A DNA stretch of 64,000 bases from Caprella mutica. Lineage: Eukaryota; Arthropoda; Malacostraca; Amphipoda; Caprellidae. Position 1 is the stretch's first letter; every line of letters begins with the position of its first letter. A program made the translations under genes and the position numbers. The stretch covers positions 123,644 through 187,643 of the forward strand of contig CANNZV010001039.1 of NCBI GenBank assembly GCA_947561585.1. Direction: 5' to 3'. Below the pieces are notes generated by a model. The model was not told where the DNA came from and searched no databases. It saw only the letters and a program-made list of their open reading frames with translations. This document shows positions 11,546 to 25,044 of this stretch, piece after piece.

Positions 11546-13040
11546 AAGGTATTAAATGAAAAAAACTTCACAAAATTTTTAATTTCAACACAATATATAA
11601 AAAAACATACGACTACACAAATAAAATTATAAAATCGCTGGAATTAAACTACATTGAATGGAGAAGAGTTAAATCATTAGTGACCTAATTGCACTATCAT
11701 AGACCTTATGAGGTCTATGTAGGTGGAAGGTGTAGTTACAAATAGGCCACTAATCATTTCCATCTTACATCCCATTTTTCTTACAAGATCTTAATAGTGA
11801 GATTCATTTCCATAAATAGTTAGATCAGTATTGTTCTACAGAAAACTACCGTTTAAAAATAAAATAATTCCATCATATTAAATGGTGAATAGAAAAATAA
11901 ACATTGATAAAGTTTCAGAAAAAAAAATATGTAATTTTATTCCGATTTCGGCTTAATAAATTTTCCCATACAATTTAATCTTCAATTTTGGTAGATGTAG
12001 CCATGATACGATTTAATATCGAGCACAAAATTATTCGGCATCCAAGATACCATCTGATATATCTATATGATATCTTATGTTCTTATAACATGGATAACAT
12101 ATCTAGTTATAATTTAAAAACTGATGAACTGGCTCTATTTTATTTTATAATATTTTATATCAGTTATAAGCTTCATTGACATATAAAGTTATTTACTAAA
12201 TATAATTTACACTGAATAGTTAAAGAAAAAAAAAGCATCTTCAAGTCACTCTGACCTCCACACTGAACCACCATCAGCAATAGTCTAAAAGAAAACTGTG
12301 GGCCTTTTAATATTCTATAAAAATTTATTTCACATAACGAAATAAAAGAATGAACTAACTGTACTTACAATTCTTCTATTTTCCATCTTTTTTAAATACT
12401 AACAAGTATACGAAAAGACATTGTCTTCCCAGTAAATTGTTTACATTAATAACAATATATTTATTAATTTAGATAAGTTGCTACGTTAACATTTAGAAAC
12501 ATTACAAACACTTTAGATTGATATACCAATAATGGCTGAAAGTATCAATATATCACTCGTATTATCTTCCTAACTCAAATATTATCTATTATCTAATTAA
12601 TACTTCATTATCTAGACTAATTTGATTATTAAACATTTTAATTTTAACAGTCATTAATATACTATAGTTAGCCATCCACTTAATACTTTCTTTGAAAATT
12701 ATTCATAGAAAACGATTTACAGGGTGAACTGCTTTATACATGAGCTGATTTAATTTTTAATTAATATCTAGGATAATTAATCCACGCATGAAACATTTTA
12801 TACTCTAATAATAAATTAAAAAGTTGAAAATTTAATTTCTTAAATCACTCTATTATTATTTCATTATCGACATATAAATGCGCTTGGAGGTAGAAAAGCT
12901 ACTTCGTGTTTACAGATAGAGATTTTTTACCCTATTATGACAATGAAAATTCTGGAAGAGGAAAATGAAGAGGCGTTAGTAAATGAAACCTACAAGCTTA
13001 CAAGCACCTTGAGAATAATGATATAAAAATGCCGTAATTA
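11546..13040. other. Intergenic AT-rich stretch
   Basis: Nothing supported. A short hairpin (TAGACCTTATGAGGTCTA) lies near 11700. The open frame at 11988-12179 has no recognisable motif. Confidence 0.5.
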
Positions 13041-13044
13041 TTAG

Positions 13045-13206
13045 GGATGTGACAATATGCTTTAAAAATCAAAGATCACAAAATATTATACACAGATACA
13101 ATTGAACAGTATTGAATCGTTCTAAGCCAGAGGTATATAGTATTCGAAACCATTTTATCTTTAATATTCTTGGAATCAGTGATTTCTAAAGCATATTGTC
13201 ACAACC
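13045..13206. mobile_element. MITE with GTGACAATATGC ends
   Basis: Inverted ends GGATGTGACAATATGCTTTA and, at the right, the complement of GGTTGTGACAATATGCTTTA. The direct repeat TTAG flanks it at 13041-13044 and 13207-13210, a probable 4-bp (or TTA) target duplication. 162 bp, non-coding. Confidence 0.8.
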
Positions 13207-13210
13207 TTAG

Positions 13211-14527
13211 ATATAACTAATCTTTCAATTTTAATGTTGCTAAATGGTGAATATGAATTAGAATTATTGAATGAAAGTTTCCATTTTTTAATAAATCTAC
13301 GCATTTTACAAAGAATATTTCATTTACTCTTCTCGTTAGAAAATCTGTTGAACTTCTTACTGCCCATTGATTTAATTTACTCACTGAATGAGTGAATTGA
13401 AAAGCCTTACCAGGTAGGAAAGGGTTAAACCTCCAATTCAAAGACGGTATAAAATATTGAAATAAATCATCTCGAAAACTTTGGGCTATATTTTGAAAGA
13501 CGTCTAGGTTAGAGGTTTTATTCAATCAATAAACTTCCAAGCTAATTTCCACTTAAAATGACCAAAGTCGTACTACGCGGCTGGTCAAAAATAATTCCAT
13601 CCTATTTATTATACTGACCGAAAACATTAGGTTGGTCGTTCTAACCGATATGGTTGCTATAGATGATATCGACTATAACAGTACATGATAGTATAGTCCT
13701 CACATTTAACACCGAAGCACACTCACTACAGTCATTAATTAGTCTATTTATTGACGCTAGTAGAGAATGAAATATCTCCTTGAAATCAAAGTATAAAATA
13801 AAAACAGTTTAATATCTTACACATTATTTGTACAGTTGACTTTTCATTTGGAAATTGTTAATACATGTTTGATATAATATACTTTTACGTGTTTGATATT
13901 ATATGCTTTTTTGGCAACAGTTTAAAGAAATTAAATTACACAACTGCTAAATAACTGAAAAACATACGAATTACACTATTCTAGCACTTAATTTTAAAAC
14001 AATAAAAGATTAAACCTTAACTAGAATACAACGACAACGTCTACTTTTACGTCAATATGACGTTGTTATGAACCCAACTATCAGTTTTTAAATATAAACC
14101 AACGGGTGTATCTCTTACTTGATAATCCTGATTAGTGTGCTAACTAACAATAAGAAAAAGCAGTCAGTTACTGTTACTCTAAAAAGTAAGTAAAAAGATA
14201 GAATTAGTGAGCTATGTACATAACACACTTTAAACTGTTAAATTTGAACTGTAGAAGAGTAGAAACATACTTCTTCTTTCATTCTATTACACTGTATAGG
14301 CTTAACTTTTGAGTTTATTTATGACAAACTTTAGTATCATTAATATCAAATGACGGACATAAAGATGAAAATTAATTTTCAAAAATGATCCTATTTTACC
14401 GTAGTTAACATGGTAAAATATAAAGTAAAACATGTTACTTGTTAAAACATATAAACATGATGCACTGGTTAAGATCTGAATTACATGTTTGAAAATGAAC
14501 TGTGTTGAAACAAAAACAATAAGAGTG
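13211..14527. other. Intergenic AT-rich stretch
   Basis: No gene seen. The minus-strand open frames at 13217-13525 and 14302-14610 have low-complexity composition and no family motif. Confidence 0.45.
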
Positions 14528-14908
14528 AAACATGTTTCCCTCTTCAAAACATGTACATGACATGACATTCCCAACATGTTTCTCTCTTCAAAACATGTTT
14601 CACTTTTCAAAACATGTTTCCCTCTTCAAAACATGTTTCCCTCTTCAAAACATGTACATGACATTCCTAACATGTTTCTCTCTTCAAAACAAGTTTCTCT
14701 CTTCAAAACATGTTTCACTCTTCAAAACATGTACATGACATTCCCGACATGTTTCTCTCTTCAAAACATGTACATGACATTCCTAACAAGTTTCTCTCTT
14801 CAAAACATGTTTCCCTCTTCAAAACATGTACATGACATTCCTAACATGTTTCTCTCTTCAAAACATGTTTCCCACTTCAAAACATGTACATGACATTCCT
14901 AACATGCG
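14528..14908. repeat. 19-bp minisatellite
   Basis: Copies of a 19-bp unit (ACATGTTTCCCTCTTCAAA), interrupted regularly by a second unit, ACATGTACATGACATTCCTA. The overlapping frames rich in SSKHVSLFKTC are by-products. Confidence 0.9.
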
Positions 14909-15439
14909 GATGGAGATGGACAGGTCAAGGCCCAGTTTTTCTTCTCCTGAGGTACAATTGAAGCTTTGAATTTCTGAAAAAAAAATATGAAATATGGGAA
15001 ATTTTGAATGACCAAAATGTTGCAAGAAGTGTGACCACCGGTGGTCACTATTTGCTCTTTAAAATTTTAGTGATAACAATGAACAGAGAATCTAAAAAAT
15101 AGTTTTTCTTTCTTTCTTGATATTAGAAAAATATAAATAAAATTAATATCCTTCAAAGAAATTTAAAAACGCACTTCACCTTTCGTGATGAAATCTATTT
15201 TGCAAATACATATAAAAATATTGTGTGAATTCACGTAACATCAATTCCTATGATTATTTAGTAGAGGTTTAACGTCTGCTTCGGAACCAAAGGCCATATA
15301 ACTATCGTCAAAAGGAAATTAAGTACAAGGGACTGGAAGAAGCAGTCAGAAAGAAAAGTAAGTGAATAAAGTCACTTACCACAATTGGTGACAATGCTCA
15401 TTGATGTATAGAAGCTACTCCGTGAATCCATTTACTTAC
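14909..15439. other. Intergenic, no feature recognised
   Basis: No supported feature. If the transporter continues past its last recognised exon, its C-terminal exon could lie on the minus strand here; a pyrimidine tract ending TTCTTCCAG occurs near 15330 on that strand, but the sequence after it does not resemble an SLC6 C-terminus. Confidence 0.35.
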
Positions 15440-15914
15440 AAAGGAATATGACGTAAAGGAATATGACGTAAAAGAATATGACATAAAGGAATATGACGTA
15501 AAGGAATATGACGTAAAGGAAAGTGACGTAAAGGAATGTGACGTAAACGAATATGACGTAAAGGAATATGACGTAAAGGAATATGACGTAAACGAATATG
15601 ACGTAAAGAAATGTGACGTAAAGGAATATGAAGTAAATGAATATGACGTAAAGGAATATGACGTGAAGGAATATGACGTAAAGGAATATTGCGTAAAGGA
15701 ATATGACGTAAAGGAATGTGACGTAAACGAATATGACGTAAACGAATATGACGTAAAGGAATGTGACGTAAACGAATATGACGTAAAGGAATGTGACGTA
15801 AAGGAATATGTAGTAAGGGAATATGACATAAAAGAATATTTCGTAAGGGAATATGACGTAAGGGAATATGACGTAAGGGAATATGACGTAAGGGAATATG
15901 ACGTAAGGGAATAT
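15440..15914. repeat. 15-bp minisatellite, left part of a split array
   Basis: About 32 copies of a 15-bp unit (AAGGAATATGACGTA). The units closest to the right edge are of the AAGGG type, like the first units at 24262. The array stops in mid-unit at ATAT (15911-15914), where the 8.35-kb inverted-repeat element begins, and resumes in the same orientation after it. Confidence 0.95.
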
Positions 15915-16105
15915 GAAGGGCCACAAGCCAAAGTCTCTTAACCGCAAAAATCGGGTTGCTCAAGGTAAAGTCTCTTAAGCGCTTAGCACCAGTGAAAACG
16001 GTTACAATCTTGATGTGCTAAGCGCTTAACACTCACGTAAAACGGTTGAAGTTAGCGGCAAACAAGAGTCTCTTAACCGCATCTCATTGCATAGAAAACG
16101 AAGCG
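15915..16105 (+). repeat. Left terminal inverted repeat of the 8.35-kb element
   Basis: Starts GAAGGGCCACAAGCCAAAGT. It has internal structure: CTCTTAACCGC occurs near both ends (about 15943 and 16072), and TTAAGCGCTTAGCACC is answered by TGCTAAGCGCTTAACAC, each followed by an AAAACGGTT motif. Such repeated sites are typical of transposase-binding termini. Confidence 0.85.
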
Positions 16106-16800
16106 CAGGCATAGAAAACGAAGTATATATATAGCTAATTATTGCAATGTTATTTATGGGAGTGTATATATACAATAATTATGGATAATGAATTGTAATA
16201 ACTATTCATGTAATAAAAAAGTATAGGTTTAGTCCGGAAAGAATGATTCATTCGATGAAAAGTACGTAAATTGTATCAGGAATATCAATAAACCATTAGG
16301 TATAAAAAATAATATTTTATTAATTTTAAAACTACCTATGTATTTATTGATAAACTCATTCAGTTCCTTGAAATATATTTGGAGTAGATACAGCTTATGC
16401 TGTGAATCTGAATATAGTATAAAACACTTAGCCGAACTATTTCTCAAACAATTAAATCTGTTTGAAGATACTGGAATCTACAAACAGTTTTTATAAAGGG
16501 TTTGAAACTGTATACCAATCATTACGCTTAGCTTTTGTTTCTCAACCCTTTATTACCGCCTAATTCAGCACGAATTTCAAGACCATTCTATTGTGCTTTA
16601 GATCTGTTACACTGTAGAGATTTGAAATTAGAAATACCTATACCTAGTTTAAATTGTAAATCTAGGTCCAAAAACTCATTATTAACATTGAGAATCCGCT
16701 CGAAATATGTTTGTATAACAAAACCTCTTCATCAGGTAAGTCGTCACTCGTCTCTTGATATTTTGAGTTTGAAAATGTACTTGGGCTAAGCCAATCTACC
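16106..16800. other. Interior of the 8.35-kb element, no gene recognised
   Basis: AT-rich. The open frames at 16229-16447 (minus) and 16535-16789 (plus) show no transposase, helicase or polymerase motif. Confidence 0.45.
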
Positions 16801-16920
16801 TAATTAGGTAGCAAGATTGGTAGTTTAATTTGTTTTATATCCTGAAGTACCACTTAGCTATGGCTTATAAGCTAAAATTACAAAATAGTAGGAAGGTATA
16901 TAGGTAGCTATTACCTAGGT

Positions 16921-18362
16921 ATGTCATGTTTCAGAGGCTTGAAAATTGTAGGTACCTAAGCCAATTTTAGAGCCAAAAAATTTCACAAAAATTCTGAGCT
17001 AAGCCAATTTAACTTATTTTGTAGATTTCAAGCCAAAATTAACATAGGAACATAAGAAATAATTTAAAATTGTATGCCAATTAGGTACCTAGGTATACCT
17101 ACCTACTTATCTGATTAGGTATTGACTTTTTGAAATCTAAGACAATTATATAGTTGGCTTTAACTGACATACCTACCTACTCTAAAACATGGTTAGTATG
17201 TACTATGTAGGTTACCTGCCTCTTTGAGCTCTCTAGACAGACTAGACTCTAGTTAAGTTGAGAGATACTAGTTCAGTAGGACCCAGTTACCAGTCTGTTA
17301 CCATGTTTCAGAGGCTGGAAAATTGTAAGCCAATTTTTGAGCCAAAATTTAATAAAAAATATGAACGAAGCCAATTTGGCTCATTTTTTGAAGATTTCAA
17401 GCCAAAATTAACATGGGAAAAATGGAATTAATTCAAAATTTAAAGCCAATTAGACATATCTGAGATTTGACCATTTCAAATTAAATCAAATATAACCTAA
17501 TTAATTGGCTTTAACTGACATGCTCTTATACATGGAGTCTGTATTTCATGGTAAATTCCTCTGACATGTCGGTGGAAGTTTTCTAGCAAAATTGGTGGAT
17601 TTTTAGCTATTTATTCCTATATTATCATTAATTTTCGGTGGAAAAATGTGTAAAATCACTAAAATGTTGGTGGATCAGCCAAATTACTGGAAATTTATTG
17701 TGAATTTTTTCAGCTTTTTCAAAAAGTCAGTGGAATTTTGTGGACCAAATACAGACTAGGTAGCCGGGCCAGTTAATGAACTTTTATATAAACCCCAGCC
17801 CCAGGTACTAACTACCTTGTGGCTCACTGACTAGTACCTATTAAGACTTATGTCTACCTATCCATGATAATATTTCAAAAGATAAAAATCAGATACCTAT
17901 TCCTAATTGGCTTAAAATTATGAATTAATCCTATGTTCCAACTTCCAATGTTAATTTTTGGCTTGAAATTTTCAAAAAAAAGAAAAATGAGCCAAATTGG
18001 CTTACAATTTACCAGCCTCTGAAATATGGATGATTTGGATGTCCATTCTTGCTATTTTATTTGTGGGTTAATGACAATTATTTTGAGCAAATTAAGAACT
18101 TCGGGCCTTCATTGCAAATGTAGATATCAATCTGTATTTGGTGCACAAAATTCCACTGACTTTTTCTAAAAGTTGAAAAAATACACCAACAATTTCCAAA
18201 AATTAGGCTGATTTTCTACTAAAAAGTGAAGATTAATGGTTACATAGTTAGGAATACAGAGCAGCAAGAGCTAGAAATCCACCAACTCAGCTAGAATTTT
18301 ATTTTCAAAGAGGGCAAAATTCCACCGACATGTCGGCGGAATTTACCATAAAATGCAGTCTG
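16921..18362. repeat. Cluster of direct and inverted repeats inside the element
   Basis: Two modules recur. Module A (TGTTTCAGAGGCT, AAAATTGTA, AAGCCAATTT, TCAAGCCAAAATTAACAT) is at 16921-17110 and 17300-17500 on plus and 17870-18045 on minus. Module B (GTCTGTATTT, GACATGTCGGTGGAA, CTAGCAAAATTGGTGGATTT, GTGGACCAAATACAGACT) is at 17541-17757 on plus and 18128-18362 on minus. A and B invert together about a centre near 17815, so the cluster is an old inverted duplication. Confidence 0.75.
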
Positions 18363-18690
18363 GTTCAGGCAGTAGAGACATTTCTCCTAGTTATTCTTGC
18401 CTCTGGGTAGTCCTACAATTAGTATGATCATACAATGTTTTTTAGGATAGAATTTATGACAATTTGAGCCTAGCTCAGGCTAGCTTAAGACCATAGTAAA
18501 ATAGTATATCTCTTTGTTTAATAAACTCTCCATTTGACTCTCCATTTCTCTTCAAAAATCACCAAATTTCTCTCCAAAATGACCAAATTATCATTAAATC
18601 TCCCCAAAATAACATTTTAAATGTAGTGTAGCATAAGAGAAAATTAGATATTTCTCTCCATTTGCAATTGAAGGGCTCAAAATATCTAAG

Positions 18691-18745
18691 TCTGGCACAA
18701 ACTCGCCATTTGGCACAAACTCGCCATTAAAATGGCGAGTTTGTC
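18691..18745. repeat. Small palindromic repeat
   Basis: GGCACAAACTCGCCATT occurs twice in tandem and is followed by AATGGCGAGTTT in inverted orientation, making a compact foldback. Confidence 0.7.
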
Positions 18746-21700
18746 TCAGTTTGGACATGCTTTATTACCTGGAGGCTGGAGTCTTAAATCTTGAAGGGAC
18801 AAGTAGGTAGAGATTTTATGAGAATTACTATTTTACCTGGAGCTGAAGTTAGTGGAGTAGGTAGGACCTAGTATGAGTGTATGAGTAACCAGTCTGTAAA
18901 GTGTGGTAAATCTGTCTCAAAGATTTTCAAATCTGTCTCCAAAATGACCAGACTTTTGCAAAATGTCTCCAATAAAAACACAAATACATGTAAACATTGG
19001 AATTGATTAGGAAAATTAATTATTTTCCCTCAAAATTTGTCTCCAAAGGTCTTCGGGGATATGAATGCGGTTTGCAGACTGGATGACTCAGGATGAGTAG
19101 TATCCAATTATCTGTTTCTTGTTTCATTATTAAATATTCATAGTGTAGCTAAATTATATAGGTAGTTTTCTAGGCACTATCTGTAATTTTGTAAAAACAA
19201 TTTGGTATTATGAATTTAATTTATGTACCTAATACAGCTAATATCAATATCTAAGCAGAGTTAAGGCTGTTATTTATAACTCAAAAATTTCAGATATCCT
19301 AGCCCATTCTGCATAATGTAGCTTCTTTCAGTGACTTCAGGGTCTCCTGACTTTCAGATATTTTAATTTGATGTGAAGTTGAGCTCATGCTATTAAGCTC
19401 AGCTTATCAGCAGATTCCCAGTCAGTTAGCAGAAAATGGTACATTTTTAAGATTTTCTGAAATTCTGTGTGAACAATCTCTAATTTTCTACTATATTTAC
19501 ATGTAGTTTACCGAGAACAGAAGCCTAAATAGAGGATTTATTTTTGAACACTTTATAGTTCTCTAATGGCCTGTCTTGGCAGATTCCCAGACTGTACGAA
19601 CTGGTAAACTGTTCTCCAAGAAATCTTTACCTCTTATTTTGCTATTTGTTCTCGACTTAATAATGTAAAATAGTAAAAATACATGTAGCTAAATATAATT
19701 AGTATAGGGGGATATGATTATTAATTCATATTAAGGATTGTTGTCACAGGAAATGTTGAGAATGTCCTATATTTTGCAGACTGAGATGTGGGCAGAATCT
19801 ATCAACTTGTTACCATAATATCTTGGTCTTTTCTCCAGCCTTTGAAGAATAGTTAAGACTGATGGGCATTAGCTAAAATTGATTACTTACTACATAGACC
19901 AAGAGTATGATAGCATGGGAATTTTTTTAACATTTTCTGTACTTACAATGTTTAATTTTCTTATATTTACATGTATTTTACAATTTACTGAGAACAGAAA
20001 GCAAACTAGAGGATTTCTTGAACACTTTACCAGTTCTTGCAGTGTAGCCAAAGGATACTAGTTATTATTTACTTTAAGTTTTAACCTAGCTACTTACCTA
20101 GTCACTTTTTTGTTTCTTTCACAGTTAAATATAGTTTTTCCCCTTTGAAAATAATATTCCAGCAACGTCGGTGGATTTCTAGCTATTAATTCTTATGCTT
20201 ACTATTAATGCTTATGTTTATCATTAATTAATGTTTAGTATTAATTAAATTGGAAATAAGCTATTGGATTTTTTTTAGCTTTTTGAAAATGCAAGTGGGT
20301 TCTTGTGGACCAATTACATACTGGGTTATGTCCAAAAGTTTGTTGTTATATTGATAATTCAACATTTAATTTCAAATATTTATTTGTGCTAAAATTTGAA
20401 CTAATTCTTCTAAGCAAATATTGCTATAAATACTCTTTATTATGAAGTTTCCATTAATTTAATTTTATTAAAGTATTAAGCTTAGAGTAGCTACACCCTA
20501 AAATAAAAATACTTAAGTACAAAAAATAAAACCAACCTAATTGGGAGAATTAACACTCCAAACTATTGATTATTGACTTTTTGAAGTATGTCTGAATCTG
20601 TTATTTGTATGTATTAGGTAAATTATTATTTTAATTGTAAAATCTAGATTACAGTGATTAGTTTAATAATGATATTCTTTGTTAAGTAGAACATACCTAA
20701 GTAGTATGTTGTTGAAGTATTGGCTACTAGAAAATAATCTATGGTGCTGTTTATCAGTGTCTTGCAAAAAGTTCAAAATACAATAAAATATGGTTGGTAA
20801 TAGCTACCAGGCAATAGTGCTCACACCACTGCATAACAGCTTACTTAGGCAAATAGGCAGTATTTGCTCCACAGATGGAAATATTTAAATTGGGAATGGA
20901 ATGTTGAGGCCCACTTTTGAAAATTAGGACTTTACTGATGAATTGATTACCTAACTCCGAAGTTTTGCAGATTTCAAATATTAAGATTGAATTGATGCAA
21001 ATTTTATAAAACGAAGTATTTATCCTCCAAAATTCATTTGTTGGTCAGCAGAATTTTTCAAAGTGGGGTCATGGCTTGTAACTTGTAGCCAAAATCTTGA
21101 TGAGTAATGAGTAAAATTTGAAAATGGGTTTCATTTCTTTCGTGCCACCCAGTATATTGCAGATTTTTTTAAATAATTTTTTATTTTGGTGTATCAAATA
21201 TTGATGAGATATTACATAGCATACTTTATACGTTTGGGTGAGATAAGAATGATGAGTTTAGGTATCTTAACATGCTTACAGTAAAACCTATATTGTTAGT
21301 TAAATAGCCAATTTAATTTGGATAGAACTGGAGTACCAAACTTCGATCCATATTACTAATTGAAGTATAATTATGAGCAAAATGCTTAATAAGTCTAGTA
21401 TTTTCATTCTCAAAAATATATATATTTGAAATTGCTAAAGAATTTCTCTCCATTCTAACATTTAAATGAATTTGAAAATCATCAGCTAAAGAGTTCTTTT
21501 GTAGATTCATGTACATAATAACAGTCTTACCTATTGAGAGCATCAAAGCAAGTAAAGTAGCTACTTATAATTCCAATTTAATCATTTTTCACTAAATCCT
21601 ATCATCGTCTAGGGTATTCTACTATTCCATCTCACTTTCCTGCAAACTTTGATCTAACATAAGAACCAATTCAGGAAGAAGCTCCATACTTATACCATCC

Positions 21701-24070
21701 TAAGATATCATTTCGATAATGATGTGTACCTATTTTCAATCTTGTATCTCTGATGGTTAATCATTTAACAGCATACATTTACTAAGAATTAGGGTAATTT
21801 CATCGCACTTGTGGGATAAATAATCGCAGTGATATTATTCCGACGCTAAATTTAATAAGTTATTGTCTATAAATGTGTGATTGGTTTATCTGTCTAAAGA
21901 TAGTGATTTCATTCAAACTTTCAAATATTTTGCATTGGCTACTGTTATCAAAAAAAGTTGTTTTTAAATTTCAACTATGAATTAAAATATTTGGAAAATG
22001 AAATAGAAAATATGACTACTAAACAATTATTTAGCTTATATTCATAAACTTGAAACTCCTTTTTTGTTTTTTGGTTATGGCGGCAATGGGCCATAATGAT
22101 ACGATTTTTAGTGTAGCTACTTATTGGTAGTCAAGTTATTGGTATAAAAATATTCTGAAAAGCTACTCATTTTTGGCTTAAGAATAGGACAGTTGATAAT
22201 AAAGGTCAACTTAGAGAACAAAAACTTTGAAACCATTTAAAGAAGGAATCTTATGATTATGCAACCTGTTGAAAATATTTTAAATTTTATGTATTGATAA
22301 TTAAATACAGTAGCTATAATTTATCAATATGCTGTGTGTTGTGTGTCATAGACAGTTAAATTTTCTGATCAGTAATATGATTAACAAAATTTCTAAACAA
22401 TTGTTCCTTTCAGATAAATCTATCAAGACTTGGGAAAGGACATCTCCTGATACTTCACCCTTGGATAACTTGTAGTGTCATCTTGATTTGCTATGTGAGT
22501 AGACTTTTCACTGTATATATATGTTGAAGGTAGCTGTAGATAATTAAAGTACCATAACTACATAATAATGTGTCTGAAGTTGGCTAATTGATATTAACAA
22601 TGATTTTTCTCCTAAAAATGTTCAAAAATTGAATATTTTGAATCATTTTTTTTTAATCTCTTCGAATGAGAATTTTGTGTTTAATATTTGTCAAATGGTT
22701 GCAGCTAAGTTATCTCACAAATAAATTATGGACATTTTTTTGTAAATCGAGTCAAATCTAATTATCTAACCAATGTCATAAAATGTTATTCTATTGCCAA
22801 AGTAGTTCTATTTTGTCATTACAATTAATCTAAATATAGCAAAGAAAGCTCTTAATTATCTTGATAAAAGTGAAGATGGAAAACAATATCTAGCTACTGG
22901 GAAATGTGTAGTGAGTTTAAACTCGGTAGCTAATTTGATGCGAAAATTAATATTCAGTATAAAGTACCAATAAGTTTTCGGCTTTTGTTTAATTAAGATA
23001 TAACTTGTTTCCTAAAGTATATAAACGTTCCTATAATAAGTTTATCCAATTGCATACCTTTACACGAATAATAAATGGTTATAGTATGCCTAGTTGACAA
23101 TCAAAACAAATGGTGTTCATTCTTTTTCTTCAGACCTAAAATTAGTAAGTGAAGTAAAATAGGTATTGTAGAGTTTTTATTATAAAAATAACAAAATATG
23201 CTATCAAATTCCATGCGGTTTGCAGCAAGATGGTGAGAAGCATCAGCTTCATTGATTAAAGCAATAAAAAGATTTGCTTGGAGGGAAAGTGTCCGCAGGA
23301 TGTTAAATTCCCAAATCACTGTTTTTGTTATTTACCAATCTGTAGTTTACCCACACCAATCCTAAAATATATACATTACAATTAGTAAAGTTTATTTTTG
23401 GAAATGTGAAATTTGTCCACTGTTAAATAATCAATACAAATACAGTTTTTTTGCTGTACAGTACAGATAATTTGTGAGTGTTATTGTTTTGAAGTTATTT
23501 GTAAATTACTAAAGCAAATGACTAGATTGGATAGTTGGATGACTAGATTGGAACCGACTACTATAGATTAAAAAATATATTTATGTTCACTACCATCATT
23601 CTACTAAACATTTAATTCAACTAACCTCTTCTGATATTGTGTGATTGAAAGTATAATGCAATGTTAACAATTATTCAAATATATTACTTTATTAAAAACA
23701 AGATAATTAAAGACTTGCATATTGAGCAACAGAGAATGAAAATGTAATTTAAAGTTTAGTCAAATAAAGATGTTAAGAAGTGCATATAAATTAATTAGCA
23801 GCTTAAAGATACAGCTTTCGTGAAATCGAAATTAAAATGAACTGCTATAATTTACAACATCATGTCAACTTAAATTACGTGATTTATATTATTCTTCATC
23901 ACCTAAGTGATTTGAAGTAATTATTGCAGGCCTCTAAAATTATTGTTTTTATAGTACAATATATCTACCGCTATTATATTATAAAAATTGGAAACCTATT
24001 ACATTCCATATAAATAGAAGAGTCTAATAATGAACCTAATAAGAACAAGGTTAATACTTGAGTCTACCCT
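18746..24070. other. Interior of the 8.35-kb element, no gene recognised
   Basis: Long AT-rich interior. A third copy of module B lies at 20158-20335 (TCGGTGGATTTCTAGCTATT to GTGGACCAATTACATACTGG). Short frames at 19879-20061, 21313-21546 and 23101-23319 have no recognisable motif. A pyrimidine-AG at 22413 could be a splice acceptor, but no exon can be supported. Confidence 0.5.
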
Positions 24071-24261
24071 CGCTCCGTTTTCTATGCAATGAGATGCGGT
24101 TAAGAGACTCTTGTTTGCCGCTAACTTCAACCGTTTTACGTGAGTGTTAAGCGCTCAGCACATCAAGATTGTAACCGTTTTCACTGGTGCTAAGCGCTTA
24201 AGAGACTTTACCTTGAGCAACCCGATTTTTGCGGTTAAGAGACTTTGGCTTGTGGCCCTTC
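24071..24261 (-). repeat. Right terminal inverted repeat of the 8.35-kb element
   Basis: Reverse complement of 15915-16105, ending CTTGTGGCCCTTC. One of the visible differences is GCGCTCAGC for GCGCTTAGC. The similarity of the two ends suggests a fairly recent insertion. Confidence 0.85.
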
Positions 24262-25036
24262 ATATGACGTAAGGGAATATGACGTAAGGGAATATGACGT
24301 AAGGGAATATGACGTAAGGGAATATGACATAAGGGAATATGACATAAGGGAATATGACGTAAGGGAATATGACGTAAGGGAATATGACATAAGGGAATAT
24401 GACGTAAAGGAATATTGCGTAAACGAATGTGACGTAAACGAATATGACGTAAGGGAATATGACATAAAGCAGTATGACGTAAGGGAATATGACATAAAGG
24501 AATGTGACGTAAAGGAATGTGACGTAAGGGAATATGACGTAAGAGAATATGACGTAAAGGAATGTGACGTAAAGGAATGTGACGTAAAGGAATATGTCGT
24601 AAGGGAATATGACGTAAGGGAATATGACGTAAGGGAATATGTCGTAAGGGAATATGACGTAAGAGAATATGACATAAAGGAATGTGACGTAAAGGAATGT
24701 GACGTAAGGGAATATGACGTAAGAGAATATGACGTAAAGGAATGTGACGTAAAGGAATATGTCGTAAGGGAATATGACGTAAAAGAATATTTCGTAAGGG
24801 AATATGACGTAAGGGAATATGACGTAAGGGAATATGACGTAAGGGAATATGACGTAAGGGAATATGACGTAAGGGAATATGACGTAAGGGAATATGACGT
24901 AAGGGAATATGACGTAAGGGAATATGACGTAAGGGAATATGACGTAAGGGAATATGACGTAAGGGAATATGACGTAAAGGAATATGACGTAAGGGAACAT
25001 GACGTAAGGGAACATGACGTAAGGGAATATGACAAT
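24262..25036. repeat. 15-bp minisatellite, right part of the split array
   Basis: About 52 copies of AAGGGAATATGACGT in the same orientation as 15440-15914. It ends about 26 bp from the possible splice donor of the last transporter exon. On the transporter's coding strand nearly every unit contains TTACGTCA, a CREB/ATF-like octamer. Long frames on both strands (DVREY on plus; SYSLT and FPYVI on minus) follow from the 15-bp period and are not genes. Confidence 0.95.
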
Positions 25037-25044
25037 ACTATTTC

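Larger units (their letters stand above)
15915..24261. mobile_element. 8.35-kb element with 191-bp terminal inverted repeats
   Basis: The sequence from 15915 (GAAGGGCCACAAGCC) to 16105 is present as its reverse complement at 24071-24261, with only a few differences. Outside both ends lies the same 15-bp array in the same orientation, and ATAT occurs at 15911-15914 and 24262-24265. Removing the element and one ATAT restores a normal unit (GGAATATGACGTA). This is a DNA transposon insertion with a 4-bp target duplication. I found no transposase: the open frames inside are short (under 90 residues), without motifs. It may be a large non-autonomous element, or its genes may be intron-split or decayed. 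Superfamily unassigned. Confidence 0.85.
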
